Source: Cercis canadensis (Eukaryota; Streptophyta; Magnoliopsida; Fabales; Fabaceae). From it: 64,000 nucleotides of DNA. Shown here piece by piece: positions 47,323-60,070 of this stretch. The stretch is taken from NCBI GenBank assembly GCA_003255065.1, contig QAOA01003368.1, positions 536,190 through 600,189 on the forward strand. Direction: 5' to 3'. The notes below the pieces were generated by a model that was not told the DNA's origin, ran no database searches, and worked only from the letters and a program-made list of their open reading frames with translations. A program made the translations under genes and the position numbers. Numbering within the stretch: position 1 is the stretch's first letter; each line of letters starts with the position of its first letter.

Positions 47323-50300
47323 ATGGATCCACAGCAACGGAACGCCGGTCCTCCGCAGCAGCGTCCTCCACCGCAGGGCGGTGATTCCTCCGCCGTCCTC
47401 TTCGTATTTCTCTCATTCATCGCCATCGCCTCCATGGTAACCCTCTCTCTCTGATCTTTCCGCTTTGAAGCTTGGATGATTCTCTGCTTAAACTTGATCA
47501 TTTTCAATCTCCATTTTCACATGGCTTTGCTTTTCAACAGCTCTGATAGTCAATAGTCCTGATCGTTTTTTTTTTCTGTCTATTTTTCTTGAGTTTGAAT
47601 CTCAGTTTTATCGTCTTTGTCCTCTAGAAAGCTATTGTTAATTGCTCTAAGGCTGTTTGAAGCACGATGGTGCGCTCATTGTCATTTCCGAATCCTGTGC
47701 GAATTCATTGTTGCCTTCGCTGTATTAGTTTGGAAGAAAATAATTAGAGTTTTTTGTTTTGGTTATCTGGTTTGAGAAATGGATATTGTTGTCTTCAAAT
47801 TTTCCGCAGCTTCTTTCCAATTTCTTTCTTGTTGTTGCTAATAATCTCTTTTAATTGATCGTGCAATTTCAATTAATTTATATCAATCTGCTGATTGCTA
47901 TGCCATTTTTTTCCTGAGGCATTGATTTGTAGAGAATTTTGTCTAGTTATTCTCATTTTCCTATGTGTTGTAGAGTATAACAAGCTGTGATTCCTTATTT
48001 TATTAATTTTATGAAATAAGCAAGGTGATAGTGAAGTTCTATCCACTGTAACCTGAAATATCATATTTAATTTCATTGAACCGTTGTGTTGTTTCATTAC
48101 TTTAGCATGATTTAGCACTTCTTTTAATTTAAATTTTCATCCTTGACTTTTTTTTTTTTTTAAATCAAATTTAGCTAGGTTGAAATTTGCATTAAGTTAC
48201 TACAATCGATAGTATAATAAAGAGATTTACTCAAACCTGAAATTTAAAACATGAGATATCATTCACAGGTTTTGTTACCAACAGCATCAACATCCTTTAA
48301 AAATAGCTTATCCGTGCTGCACCAAGTCCCAGAAGGCCATGTGGGAGTATATTGGAGAGGAGGTGCCCTTCTGAAAGAAATTACAAATCCAGGTACTTAT
48401 TTCTTCATTTTTGATGATCAGTATCTTCTTTTACAAAATTTTGCTTCAACTTCTTNCACAGGTTTTGTTACCAACAGCATCAACATCTTTTAAAAATAGC
48501 TTATCCGTGCTGCACCAAGTCCCAGAAGGCCATGTGGGAGTATATTGGAGAGGAGGTGCCCTTCTGAAAGAAATTACAAATCCAGGTACTTATTTCTTCA
48601 TTTTTGATGATCAGTATCTTCTTTTACAAAATTTTGCTTCAACTTCTTGGTACTAAATATCTCAGGTTTTCATCTAAAGTTGCCTTTCATAACTCAGTAT
48701 GAGCCAGTTCAAGTGACACTTCAGACTGATCAGGTAATTCAGTTCAAAAAAGTTTTGGATTTTGGGGTTTCATTTGGCGCTGTAATTTGAGTTATTGTGA
48801 CTTTGCAGGTGACAGATATACCATGTGGTACTAAAGGAGGCGTCATGATCAGTTTTGGGAAGATAGAAGTAATATTGAATATATTGTTCTTATGTAACAT
48901 GATTGATTTACAAATGGTCTAATTTTTTTACATATTCCAATTTATAGGCCATAATTTATATCCTTTCCTTCTAGGTTGTTAACCGACTTCATAAGGATTT
49001 TGTCTATGAGACATTGCTCAACTATGGTGTGCACTATGACAAGACCTGGATATATGACAAGATTCATCATGAGATTAATCAGTTCTGCAGCTCTCATAGT
49101 CTCCAACAAGTCTATATTGATGTGTTTGATCAGGTATAGATAAACATTTTAGAAATGCACTTTTACAGCCATAGTGAAAATTGTATTGGTCACTTCCATT
49201 TAAGCATATTCTATGATTCGGTGCAACCTGAACATGGTAATTCTTAGCAATATGAAAAGCTGACTTAATTTGAAATGATTTGATGTTTATTCTATGACTA
49301 AATTGTGGTTCTACTGTCATTTCCAGAGAAAAATAGCTGTTCTGGACTGTGTTTATTTACTTGAGTGTGTTAGATGAGTTACTCCATAACATATTGTTTG
49401 TCTTTTAGTCTTTCCCCAATAGTTTGATAGTTATGCTGACTAGTCACTCAATATGGCTCTTTCAGATTGATGAAAAGATGAAAGATGCTCTTCAAGTTGA
49501 CTGTACACGTTATGCTCAAGGCATTGAGATCATTGGCGTTCGTGTCACGAAGCCTACTATTCCTGATAGCATAAGACGCAACTTTGAACAAATGGAAGAG
49601 GAGCGCACTAAGGTATATTTTAAAATTTTAACTAAAAAGAGCTGTGTCATTTCTGATGAATTTTCGTAAAGTTGCAGAGATACCAGGTTAGGTTCAGTAA
49701 ATCTCCTTTGAAGACAATAGTTGTGTGCAAGCACCTATTCATGTGTTCCTTGTATATTTTGATTGACTTATGCTGTTTCTCACAGATTTTTTTTTTCAGT
49801 ACCAAAAAAAAGAAAAAAGATAAATCTTCCTCCCCCTCCCCCCCCNGCTGAACTTCGCATTTTCACATTGAATCAGCCTGCGTCCCATTTCAATTATAAT
49901 GTTTCTCTCTCTGTTGGATGATGTTATTGTTAAGGAGATTTGCTTTTGGATGTCACTGTATAGGTCTTGATTGCTATTGAGAGACAGAAAGTAGCTGAGA
50001 AAGAGGCAGAGACACAGAAGAAGATGGCTATTAGTGAGGCTGAGAAAAATGCTAATGTTAGTAAAATCATTATGGAACAGAAATTGTTGGAAAAGGATGG
50101 TGCTAGGCGCCAGCAAGAAATTGATAATCGGATGTACATAGATCGTGAAAAGAGTCTGGCCGATGCAGATTTTTACCGGTGAGATTTGGATATTCCTTTC
50201 ATGAAGGATAATTTTCGTAAACTGATATAGTAATTTATGGTCCTAGAACAAAAAAAATGACCGTAGTATTTGTTGTTTCAAATTTCAAGTGTAACGAAAG

Positions 50301-50578
50301 AAGCTGAAGCAAACAGGTTGAAGCTTACCCCCGAATTTCTTGAGCTCAGATTCATTGAGGCCATTGCTGATAATACAAAGATTTTCTTCGGGGACAAGGT
50401 ATTTATCTCCTCTGCTTGTCCCTCCCAATTATTTTGACATCTGCCTGTTCTTGTGGACAAGGTTGACAGTAGCTTTTACTTTCAGGTGCCAAATATGATT
50501 TTGGATCAGAGGCTGCTTGGAAACTTTCTGCAACAGGTGTCTAGAGAGGCAGCTGCAAAGGCTAATTCAGATGCTTGA
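47323..50578 (+). CDS. Erlin-like SPFH/prohibitin-domain protein of the ER membrane
   Basis: Exons: 47323-47436, one of two duplicate copies of exon 2 (48269-48392 or 48462-48585), 48666-48733, 48809-48868, 48975-49133, 49466-49612, 49964-50178, 50290-50398 and 50486-50578. Using one copy of exon 2 gives 362 residues in one frame. There is a short Gln/Pro-rich N-terminus, one membrane segment ([15 protein letters not shown]), then the SPFH domain ([48 protein letters not shown]). Next come '[19 protein letters not shown]', a long charged coiled coil ('[17 protein letters not shown]') and a C-terminal '[18 protein letters not shown]'. These match animal erlin-1/2, which form ER lipid-raft scaffolds that hand substrates to ER-associated degradation; the plant role is inferred. 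Exon 2 is 124 nt, so including both copies would break the frame. Confidence 0.93.
48264..48648. repeat. 192-bp direct duplication containing erlin exon 2, across a single-N join
   Basis: Bases 48264-48455 recur at 48457-48648 with essentially one substitution (ACATCCTTT versus ACATCTTTT), touching the N at 48456. Each copy holds the whole 124-nt exon with its own acceptor (CACAG) and donor (GTACTT). Because 124 is not a multiple of three, both copies cannot be used together. An assembly artefact is the simplest reading. Confidence 0.88.
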
Positions 50579-52299
50579 ATTCTTAGCTGCCAGATGATTC
50601 ATAACTAGCATTACTAACATTTGGAGAGTAGAGGTATGCATACAGTTGTCTCTTAAAGAACGCGGAGAAGGGAACCATTGAATCACGAACTTCTATCTTT
50701 TTTTATTTCTTTTTCTTTTTGAATGTCTATTTTTCTCGTAGTTCTAGGCTTCTAGCTAACCTTCGGAATGGAAACAAAGCTAAAATTGAATTTAGATTTG
50801 CTGCTGCTCAGTGCTAATGCTTTTGGGCTCTGGTCTGGAAACATCATTTCTCCTCTTTAATGGGCTAGCAATTCATTACATTTCTAGTTGTGGGCCAAAA
50901 TTGAGTTCGTGAACTGCTTAAAAGGCCATTTAAAACAATTTGGGTTAGCCTGGCCCTGGATTTGCTGATCGGTATGAGTAAAAATACAAGAAATGGAGAT
51001 ATTGCATTGTTAAAGAATTTCAAGTTGTTCCTTTATTGAAAAGAAGAGAATAATTTGGCAGTGCACATGCTTAGCCAGCAATGAACCATTTTTCGAGATG
51101 AAGAACGCTCTGGCATGGCATGGTGGCACCGGCCATGCATGATTTTTTCAGTTTTCGATGTTTTAAGATTTAGTTATTCAATTTTAAGCCCTTTTTTTTT
51201 CATTTTCATTTCCCTTGGATGAATATCCACGGACTAAGGGTTAGGCTACAGTGCGAGATAAAATAAACAGTATTAATGACTTTAAATTGTGGGTGATTTT
51301 CAGCTTTACTTTGTTAAAACGAACATACTCCTGGTTTAAAATATAGTTTATGAAAATTTCTCGACCATGCAAATAAATACATAACCAATTGAATTGTAAC
51401 ATTATTCAATGTAGGTGTATCTACATAGATTCGTGCAGGTATAGGTAATAGCTCAAGTGATTATATATTCGATTTTACTTATTGGTATTTACAATATTAT
51501 TTAATATTAGTGATGTCTTGTAGAATTTTCTGAAATAAATATAATTAGAAATTATTGTGCAAAATATAAAAAATTACGTATCTGTGTAACATGCAAACTT
51601 ATTTTCATTGTAACCAATCATATTTCTTGGAGAGCAGCTTCTATGTTTTTGACTGAAACTCCATAATTAGATACCTAGCATTAGATACATGGCATCATAT
51701 TTGGTTCAACATCTATTTTACTAAAATTTGTACACATAAAGTGTCAAAGGTACTTTGCAGTGTTTGTCAAAAGTGACCGTCCATTTCGTCCATCATTTTG
51801 ACTCGAAAAGTTTAGACTTTTCTCTGATTATGTCACTATAGACTACTATTATGATACAAGCAACATCTAAAATTAATTATAAGAAAATGACGTCTACATC
51901 TATTGCTTTTAAAAGAACTAGTACTATTCACGCTCATTGGCGCCAGCCCCAAGTGTTGGTTGAACGACAGAATTTATGTAATTATAAAAACATAAATTAT
52001 ATAAATATATATTATTTAATATATCAATTATAGATTTTATATATTAAACCATAGATGCAATATATTAAAAGTATCAATCATGAATTCATAGAAAAGTTGA
52101 AAGTGCATTAAACTAATGCAAAATAAGATAATACTCAAATTACCTATGGTGTGTAATTTGGATTGAGACTATCAATGTCTTTATCTAAGTCTATACGAAT
52201 TTGTATTGATCTTGAAATTGCAACATTGGTATAATTAGAATGTATAAAACTAAATCTTTAAATTTTATATATGTATTTACGGACATGATATGTTTCAAT

Positions 52300-52720
52300 T
52301 TATCTCATATATTTTTTAGTGATTTTATGAAATACCTCTTTAAAGACAATATTTGTAGTGCTTGTTATGAAACTCCCCTTTATATCGATCGCCAAAATTT
52401 TAAGGCCACTTCTCGTTCGAACCCTGAAAAAGCTACATAAAGTTGTCCATAGGTAAAGATTGATTTTGGTAGATATAACTCAATATGCCATAGGGATTGA
52501 CTTTGACTCTTATTTATTGACATGTTAAAGTAAACTTGGAGGAAAATTATCTTCTTTGTAGTTTAAAAGACATATTCTTATTAGAGGATCTCAAGTTCAT
52601 CCTTAGAATGAACATCTTCTCTCCTATGTTACTATTAGAAATAACTTTTTCTTGCTAACTTGTGTTTTGGGATTGGACATTAAGAACTTTTAAATTGAAA
52701 TTTTCATTAAGAATGTGAAT
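52300..52720 (-). pseudogene. Decayed C-terminus of a Helitron (PIF1-like) helicase
   Basis: On the minus strand, pieces in different frames line up with the end of plant Helitron helicases. In order they are 'NIGEKMFILRMNL', 'FKLQRR' (then a TAA in place of Gln), 'INKSQSQS', 'LYLPKSIFTYGQLYVAFS', 'LKILAIDIKGSF' and 'TTNIVFKEVFHKI'. The order corresponds to the final helicase motifs (TINKSQGQS, PVFTHGQLYVALSR) and the usual C-terminal tail. At least one in-frame stop and two frameshifts interrupt it, and the motif VI Ser-Arg is altered, so it is dead. I did not find Helitron ends (5' TC, 3' hairpin plus CTRR) with confidence. Identification rests on recalled family motifs. Confidence 0.8.
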
Positions 52721-53052
52721 AGTGAGATTTATGGGAGGAAGACATAGATAAAGGGTTAAAAAGAGTACTTATATTAGAAAAGGGGTACCTTAACTCACCA
52801 AAAAAGAAAAGGGATATCTTAACCCATCTTTAGTAACTTAAATTTAATTAGACCAAAATATAAAGAATATATTTATTTTAACAAGAGAAATTTCTTGTAT
52901 TATTTTTGCAGTTATTCCCATTCACAAATCTATTTATTAAATTTGGATAATATATATTGATGTTCTACCTTTCGTTGACAAATATGACCAAATATTCTTA
53001 CGGGTGCGCAAACATACTGTTTGATAATCGGCTTTGAGCTTGGTTGCACAAG

Positions 53053-53831
53053 CAAGAAAGCAACTATAATCTGCAGGTAGAAAATTCAAATGTAATTACT
53101 CATTTACTTCATGTTGGAGTTTCAAAATTATGCCTCTATTTTTTATGATAAAATTAAAATTGAGCGTATTTGTAATATGAGGTAAAAGAGTGAGATAGTA
53201 AAAATGTTTATAGCTAATTTTCTCAATGATATTGATAGCAAGCAATACTTAAAAACAAAAAACACTTAATTGGAGTCCTCCTACGTTTCTGCTAGCTGTC
53301 GATTATGATCATCTCTATAATTGAAATTTCCTTTGCAGAAAGACTTACTGGCCATGCCAATTCAAGAATGAAGACAAGTACACAGAACTCTAACAAGTAA
53401 CAACCCGGTCAACCTAAAATATTGGATCACCAGTGAAGTTANCAAGAAAGCAACTATAATCTGCAGATAGAAAATTCAAATGTAATTACTCATTTACTTC
53501 ATGTTGGAGTTTCAAAATTATGCGTCTATTTTTTATGATAAAATTAAAATTGAGCGTATTTGTAATATGAGGTAAAAGAGTGAGATAGTAAAAATGTTTA
53601 TAGCTAATTTTCTCAATGATATTGATAGCAAGCAATACTTAAAAACAAAAAACACTTAATTGGAGTCCTCCTACGTTTCTGCTAGCTGTCGATTATGATC
53701 ATCTCTATAATTGAAATTTCCTTTGCAGAAAGACTTACTGGCCATGCCAATTCAAGAATGAAGACAAGTACACAGAACTCTAACAAGTAACAACCCGGTC
53801 AACCTAAAATATTGGATCACCAGTGAAGTTA
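53053..53831. repeat. 389-bp direct duplication across a single-N contig join
   Basis: Bases 53053-53441 recur at 53443-53831, touching the N at 53442, with about two substitutions (CTGCAGGTAG versus CTGCAGATAG; ATGCCTC versus ATGCGTC). This is the longest of the join duplications. Non-coding. Confidence 0.87.
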
Positions 53832-55934
53832 TAGAATTGAAGCAGAAGAAGAAGGGGCCATATTTGAAGGGCACGTGTAATCCTCTCTTAGATAGAAGTA
53901 GCTCTACTAAGCCAAAGTTTTTTCTTAATTGTTTAAAGTTATCAGGTGATTATTAATTAGGAATATCTATCTGATTTTTCATTCCTTAATTAAAAAAACT
54001 CCAACTTCTTATATGAGTTAAGGGAAAACAAAGTTTTGTTCTTTCCATAATTATCTAAGGCGTTGTAACTCGTACGGCATTGCCATTGGTTTCAACTTTG
54101 AACTCACCAATTGTTTATGTACATAATTAGTCAAAGACAGTGGCATGGCATTTAGTATTTGTTTTGGTGTTATTTTGTCCAATGACAATACCTTAAAAAT
54201 GACAATCCACTTGTATCTACTATACTACTAATCGTAATTATTAAAACTTAAAAGTGTGGTGGATTTTGACACCGCAAGTCTTGTAAATATTAAAATTAGT
54301 ATGATTTTATTTACATTACTTTCATGGGTGGTGCTATGCTGTAACGACTTAAGTCACATTTAAGTAGTTTTTATATTCTAGTTAATTTCCTGATAATGAT
54401 GAATTTAGAAATAATTTAAGTGAGATCAAATTACAAAAATAAAAAAAAAAAACTCTCAAATTTTTTTATTAAAAATTTGATAAAAACATTCCTCTCGATC
54501 GATATATAGTGTTTAATTATTTTGTCTTTTTTACTTTTTGATATTTTTCATCGTTAATTATGTGGGCTGTTTTGTTAGATGTGTTGGTGCCATGGATTAC
54601 TAGGTATACGACAAGAGATGGTATATTTGTATATTATATCCCTTAAATAATAGAATAACTGTTTTCTTTTATTGAAAAAAACTCATATACTAAGATAAAA
54701 TCTTGTTACTTTAATTAGAAATAATTTTTAATTATTGAATATTTAATTGATACCACATTAAGATTCCTAAGATTTTTCTTAAAACACAAGCGCCAACGGA
54801 AGAGAAACAAAATATCAACATCAAAAAAGGCAAAATAAAGAGAAAGTTTATTTGAATTGCCTTTTCTTTTTTGACTACTGGCCATGTTACATCAACTGAC
54901 CTTGGAGATTCTCAGATTCCAGCAGTTTATGGTTGACTTCACTGTAGGATTGGTGCGCCCCTCACAATTTAAAAGGACTTTCCTTCCAAAGCTTATCGGC
55001 TATACATAATACCCAAAGCACCTCCCCTTCACATTTATCTGTGTTTTTTTGCACTGAACAAGGCTTTAAATCTAGAAAGATAGACTGTAAGATTAAGAAC
55101 CATCAAACGTTGTTGTTTGTGTTTCTCCCTTGCTTTTCAAGTTCTCCCAATTCTGCAAACTTGTGCTAATAGATTATCTGCAACTTTTCCAGGAAAGTTT
55201 GAGCCTGAGGTCCTCATTGGGGTCTGTGGCCCGTTTGGTACTTGTTGCTTGTTGGTACGTGCTATGAATTGCCAATTTTCCTTTTTTTTTTTTAAAAAAA
55301 GTATCATATATACCCCACTATTTATTGAAAAGATGATTGGTTAATGTTAGAAGCAACTGTAGGTAGCGTTTGAGTTCTTCATGTTCTTTTTCTTTTGGCC
55401 ATTGAGTTCTTCATGTTCAAAGAGTGAATTTTTAACTATTAGATTGGTAGTCATACACTTGCTTTTTGCCTTTTGACTGGCAACCCATTTCAATTTTATC
55501 AGTGGAAAATTATTTCTTCTGCTTCTGTTATCTCTGATCCATGGATTCCAAGGTAATGGGATTCTTTTCTGTTTTCCTCTTCTGTGTATATTTGTAAGTG
55601 CATGCTTGACTTTGTTTGTGAAGATGATGCTTCTCTTTTTTTGTCCCCAATCCCAGTTATGTCTTCGAGGTTGATTTGACTCAGATTGGTCATACTTGTG
55701 CCTTGTCGCTGTTTCTGGAGATTCATTCCCACCTTTAGATTAGGATTTTTGGTTGAGATTTCCATTGTGGGGCAATTTCTACCCTATTTTATGAGTGTGA
55801 ATTTGTTATGAGGCATTCTGTGTACTATTCTGGTAATAATTTATCATTTTGGTATTTTGCTGCTTCAGGATTTCCCTGGTTTTTCCTCCTTGATTACTTT
55901 ACCATCTGAGGGGGTTTACTATACTGGGTTAAAC

Positions 55935-58900
55935 ATGTATATGGTGGAGAGCAAGGGAGGTGCCATAGCATGCATGTTCTTGGCCCTTTTCTTCTTGGGG
56001 ACTTGGCCTGCTCTTATGACTCTACTAGAAAGGCGAGGTCGTCTTCCTCAACATACCTACCTTGACTACTCAATCACTAATCTCTTGGCTGCTGTAATCA
56101 TTGCTTTCACATTTGGTGAGATAGGCAAGTCCACACATGATGAGCCAAATTTCTTAATTCAACTTGGTCAGGTAGGTATCATCATAGGGGCCAAAAAGCT
56201 GCTTTATCAAGGCATGTGCAAGCCATCTCAATGGAACCTTATAAACCAAAATGTGCATGAATAAGTTAGATGTATTGAATCAGATCGCTGTCATAGAATC
56301 TTATGTTGTTTATGGCATAATTGTTGTAATTATGTTCATATATAGGTATTTTATGATTCCTTTTGGTGTCGAATGTGGGTTGACTATATACCATTAAAAA
56401 AATTGCAAGATAATGTTGATTAGATTAAAAACAATTTTTTTCTTTTATCTTTTAATTTTTATCGTAGAAGACTTTATTGAGAGATAGAAAGGTTATAGAG
56501 CAAGATGATGGGAAATCCTCTCGCAAAAGAGAAACAGAAGGAAACAAAGAAAAAAAAAAATAAGAGGAGTGAGAGACAATCCTCCTTCAAATAAGAGGAG
56601 TTTGTTTTTAATGATGTTACTTTGACTGTAATTGCATATTATTGCTTAAAACTGGTTTATGAATCTGCTAGGTTATTTGGTGCAGGATAACTGGCCTTCT
56701 GTTCTATTTGCAATGGCGGGTGGCGTGGTCCTCAGCCTTGGAAATCTGTCCACACAATATGCTTGGGCTTTCGTTGGTTTATCAGTTGTAGAAGTGGTCT
56801 CATCAAGCTTAACTGTTGTTATAGGTATCTCATTTCACATTACCCTTTAAAGAAAGAGAGAATTTTTTTTGTAAAAAGAAAGAAAGAAAGAAACACTAGA
56901 TCACATGCACAAACATGCCGTGCAAGGATGTGTGTGTGTGTAGGGGTCATGGAATCGTTTTAATGTCTGTGATAATATATGGCTTGTTTCAGTACTGAAT
57001 CACTGCATGTCTTTGTTCTGCTTGTAACAGGCACAACCATGAATTACTTTTTGGATGACAAGATCAATAAAGCTGAGATTCTTTTCCCAGGAGTTGGTTG
57101 CTTTTTGATTGCAGTTTGTCTTGGCTCTGCTGTTCATTCTTCTAATACTACTGATAATAAAGCTAAGCTTAACGATTTCTCAAGTAATTATAAAGATGGA
57201 GCCATGTACGTGTCGTTTGTTTACTGCTATATTGGGATTTGACCATTGTGTATAGGTGTTAAATTCTATCGTTAATGCCCCTAACTGATTCACCAGTCTT
57301 TCTCCAAGTTACTTTTCATCCTACAACTCCTTTCATCTTTATACCTTCTCTGCCTCCTAAAATCTTCCATGTAAAATAATAGAATTTCTTTTTCAGTTTT
57401 GCTCCTGTTTGGAGATGAAATTAGGAAATGTCATTGCTTGGGGAACTTTTATAGCTAGTGTGTTGATTGGCTAAATTTTCAATCTAAATTGAAGTAAAAT
57501 AAGCAATGAGTTTACAACTAGTTCACTCAATGTTAGGAGCAGTGACTTGATAAAATCAGGGACTCTTTCTCTTCTCTCTCAGTTAAAGATTATAATTCCT
57601 AATGACCACTGAACCTGTTGATCAGACAGTGCTAACTGTCTGTCGCTGCAATTGTTTCTGCACTATTTTTAAGGAAAATTTCTTTTTTGCGAATTTGAAC
57701 AGCAGAATCACTTAAGCTGGTTGTTGCATCGTTATCTTAGCTTCTTGATGAATGCTTAACTTGTGCTAGTCATAGTTTTTCCGGATATCTTCCTCACTGC
57801 AACATCAGCATTGAGCTGTTTCAGCTGTTCTAAAAAGTTTTGATAGTATTAATGATTGTCTTTTCTTCTAGTGTCATTCTTTCCTATTCATACCTAACGT
57901 TAGAAGTATAGTGCTAATTTTGACACCAACTTTCCTTATGTTGCCAGTGTTGCCAGTGGAACTAGTTTTTCCTCCTTGAAAGAAACAAATGAAGGTAAGA
58001 AACCCTGATGAGGTGTAGTTTCCTATCTTGCAGGATTGTTTTATTTGATACAATGCTAAAACTTATATCTCCTTTGCAACATATATAGTTAAAGCAAAGG
58101 ATCTAGAGAGTGGAAGTGATTCTGCAGATAAACTGAAAGCAGGAACTGCAGTTTTTCTCATAGAGCTTGAGAAGAGAAGAGCTATTAAGGCATGTTTTAT
58201 TGTAGAAAGTTTTGATTTTATCAGTGTTTTATGCATAAATTTTGCACATGCATGGATGCATTTAATGTCTCGTGGTATGACAACTGCAAGAAGCATTGTA
58301 TTAAATTTAAGTTGTACAGCACACACACTTTCTAGAAACCTTTGTCATATATTATAGTGCATCTACACAATGTTGAGTGCTATAACATATTACTGATGTA
58401 TAATTCTACTGCAGGTGTTTGGAAAGAGCACTTTCATTGGATTGGCTATAACTTTCTTTGCTGGAGTTTGCTTTTCTCTATTCTCACCGGCATTCAACTT
58501 AGCAACGAATGACCAGTGGGACACTTTAAAGAAAGGGGTTCCTCATTTGAGTGTTTATACTGCTTTCTTCTATTTTTCAGTCTCTTGTTTTGTTCTTGCC
58601 ATCATCCTAAACATCACCTTCCTTTACCACCCTATCCTAAACTTACCCAAGTCATCACTGAAGGCTTACTTGGGAGACTGGAATGGCAGAGGTTGGGCCT
58701 TGTTGGCTGGTCTCCTTTGCGGGTTCGGGAATGGCCTCCAATTTATGGGAGGTCAAGCTGCAGGATATGCAGCAGCAGATGCTGTTCAGGTGAGTTATGT
58801 TTATGAAGAATAGACATGGTGTGCTCTCTTAGTGATGCTTTTGATATCACTGTAAACACACTTTGTCATGGACATTACACAATAATTTCATCAACATCTC

Positions 58901-59113
58901 AACTTTTTATGTTCCAGCAATCTTCAATCCTCATTGTTTGAACATGTCTTGCTAATACAGGCACTTCCACTTGTTAGCACCTTCTGGGGTATCATTTTGT
59001 TTGGTGAATACCGCAAATCATCGCGAAGAACATATATACTGCTTGGTGGCATGTTGTTTATGTTTATTGTGGCTATTGGTGTACTCGTGGCATCATCAGG
59101 GCATAGGAAATGA
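55935..59113 (+). CDS. UPS: Ureide permease (UPS family plasma-membrane transporter)
   Basis: Proton-coupled uptake of allantoin and related oxo-derivatives or nucleobases such as uracil. Coding exons: 55935-56171, 56686-56824, 57031-57205, 57948-57994, 58089-58189, 58415-58789 and 58961-59113; 408 residues, close to the family's usual 390-400. The start MYMVESKGGAIACMFLAL, 'TWPALMTLLERRGRLPQHTY', 'STQYAWAFVGLSVVEVVSSS', the variable hydrophilic central loop (about residues 180-245), and 'GNGLQFMGGQAAGYAAADAV' with 'TFWGIILFGEYRKSS' are all UPS hallmarks. About ten hydrophobic segments are visible. The intron after 'RRAIK' has donor GC (58190-58191, AAG|GCATGT) and a normal AG acceptor. Only this donor keeps the frame. 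Upstream leader exons are likely. The sequence does not let me choose among UPS1, UPS2 and UPS5. Confidence 0.94.
58190..58414 (+). other. GC-AG intron in the ureide permease gene
   Basis: The donor is AAG|GCATGT and the acceptor CTACTGCAG|GTG. The exons on either side (ending RRAIK, starting VFGKSTFIG) join in phase 0 and are contiguous in UPS proteins. The nearest GT alternative, four bases downstream, would shift the frame. GC-AG introns are a known minor class of U2 introns. Confidence 0.85.
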
Positions 59114-60070
59114 TCATTCAGCTGAAGAGAAACTGGTTTGTAAATAGGGCAAGTTGCTGATAAGATGATTGATAGAGCAGTCTAGAAGATAAGGATATGG
59201 CATCACTATAGGTTCAATTGGAGATCCAAAATGTTCATGCCAGTAGTTTCAATTACAAGACATTGCCCTGTGTTGAGGGAGAGGTATTCTCAATAATCAT
59301 TGGTGTTAATCAGAGACAAAAACAAAGTATTGAGAGAAAGTATAGAAAGAAAAACAAAGTAAACTAGGAATAGTTGAAATCTTTGTGTTTTAGGCATATG
59401 TAAGTGTTAATATTTGTAATACGAAATTTATCCACTGTCATTGTTCTATCTTCATTTTCTTTATTTTTCTAGGTACAATTTTTATTTGTCATGAAGAATT
59501 CAAGTTATATAATTGAACTCACCAAAGAAGCATACACTATGAGCCTAACATAGAAATAATCTCTCTCATAATTGTACAATTGCTATATAGATTTAACTCT
59601 ATCAAATGCCTTTCAAATGCCGTAAACTCAAGCCTTAAGCTAAGGAAAGCACGTACCTTTACCATTATGTCTTGGTCACACTTTTTAATATAATCATAAT
59701 TTATTTTTTAGGTGATTAAAAATTGAAGTCAGGTAGTTGAAGAATTCACCAACGAAATTAACTGAAAAAGCCACTTTGACAAGTTTTTGGATTCAAAAGG
59801 ATAACAATCATAGTTTTCTAATTGTAAAATCATTTTTTTCCAACTAAATGGTCTTAATTTGCTGTATTCAGTTTTAATTGCCTATTCTTCCTCAATAATC
59901 TCTAACAAGCAATAAGAGTAAAGACAATAAGTAATGATAGTTTTCTTATAAGAAAGGGATTTTAACTTAAATACTCAATAAATAAGAATAGTAAACGAAA
60001 TTGGGTAGCTTCAAAATAATAGAAATTAATAAGAAGACTGTTTAGAATTAGCTTTATATATATATTTTTT

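Larger units (their letters stand above)
50579..55934. other. Large intergenic region between erlin and ureide permease genes
   Basis: 50579-51000 is the erlin 3' flank. A decayed Helitron helicase tail lies at 52300-52720 and a 389-bp duplication across the N at 53442. 54850-55934 is the upstream region of the ureide permease. A likely non-coding first exon lies in about 55020-55253, ending TTGTTG|GTACGT. A second leader exon starts after the acceptor TGCTTCAG at 55868 and runs into the coding start. No other gene was recognised. Confidence 0.5.

Noticed and set aside
55117..55344. 75-codon plus-strand frame as an N-terminal extension of the ureide permease
   Set aside because: The permease family starts at MYMVESKGG in the next exon, and no splice joins this frame to it in phase. 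It is more likely a 5' UTR exon.
55499..55765. 88-codon minus-strand frame
   Set aside because: It lies in the leader intron of the ureide permease, antisense, with no family resemblance.
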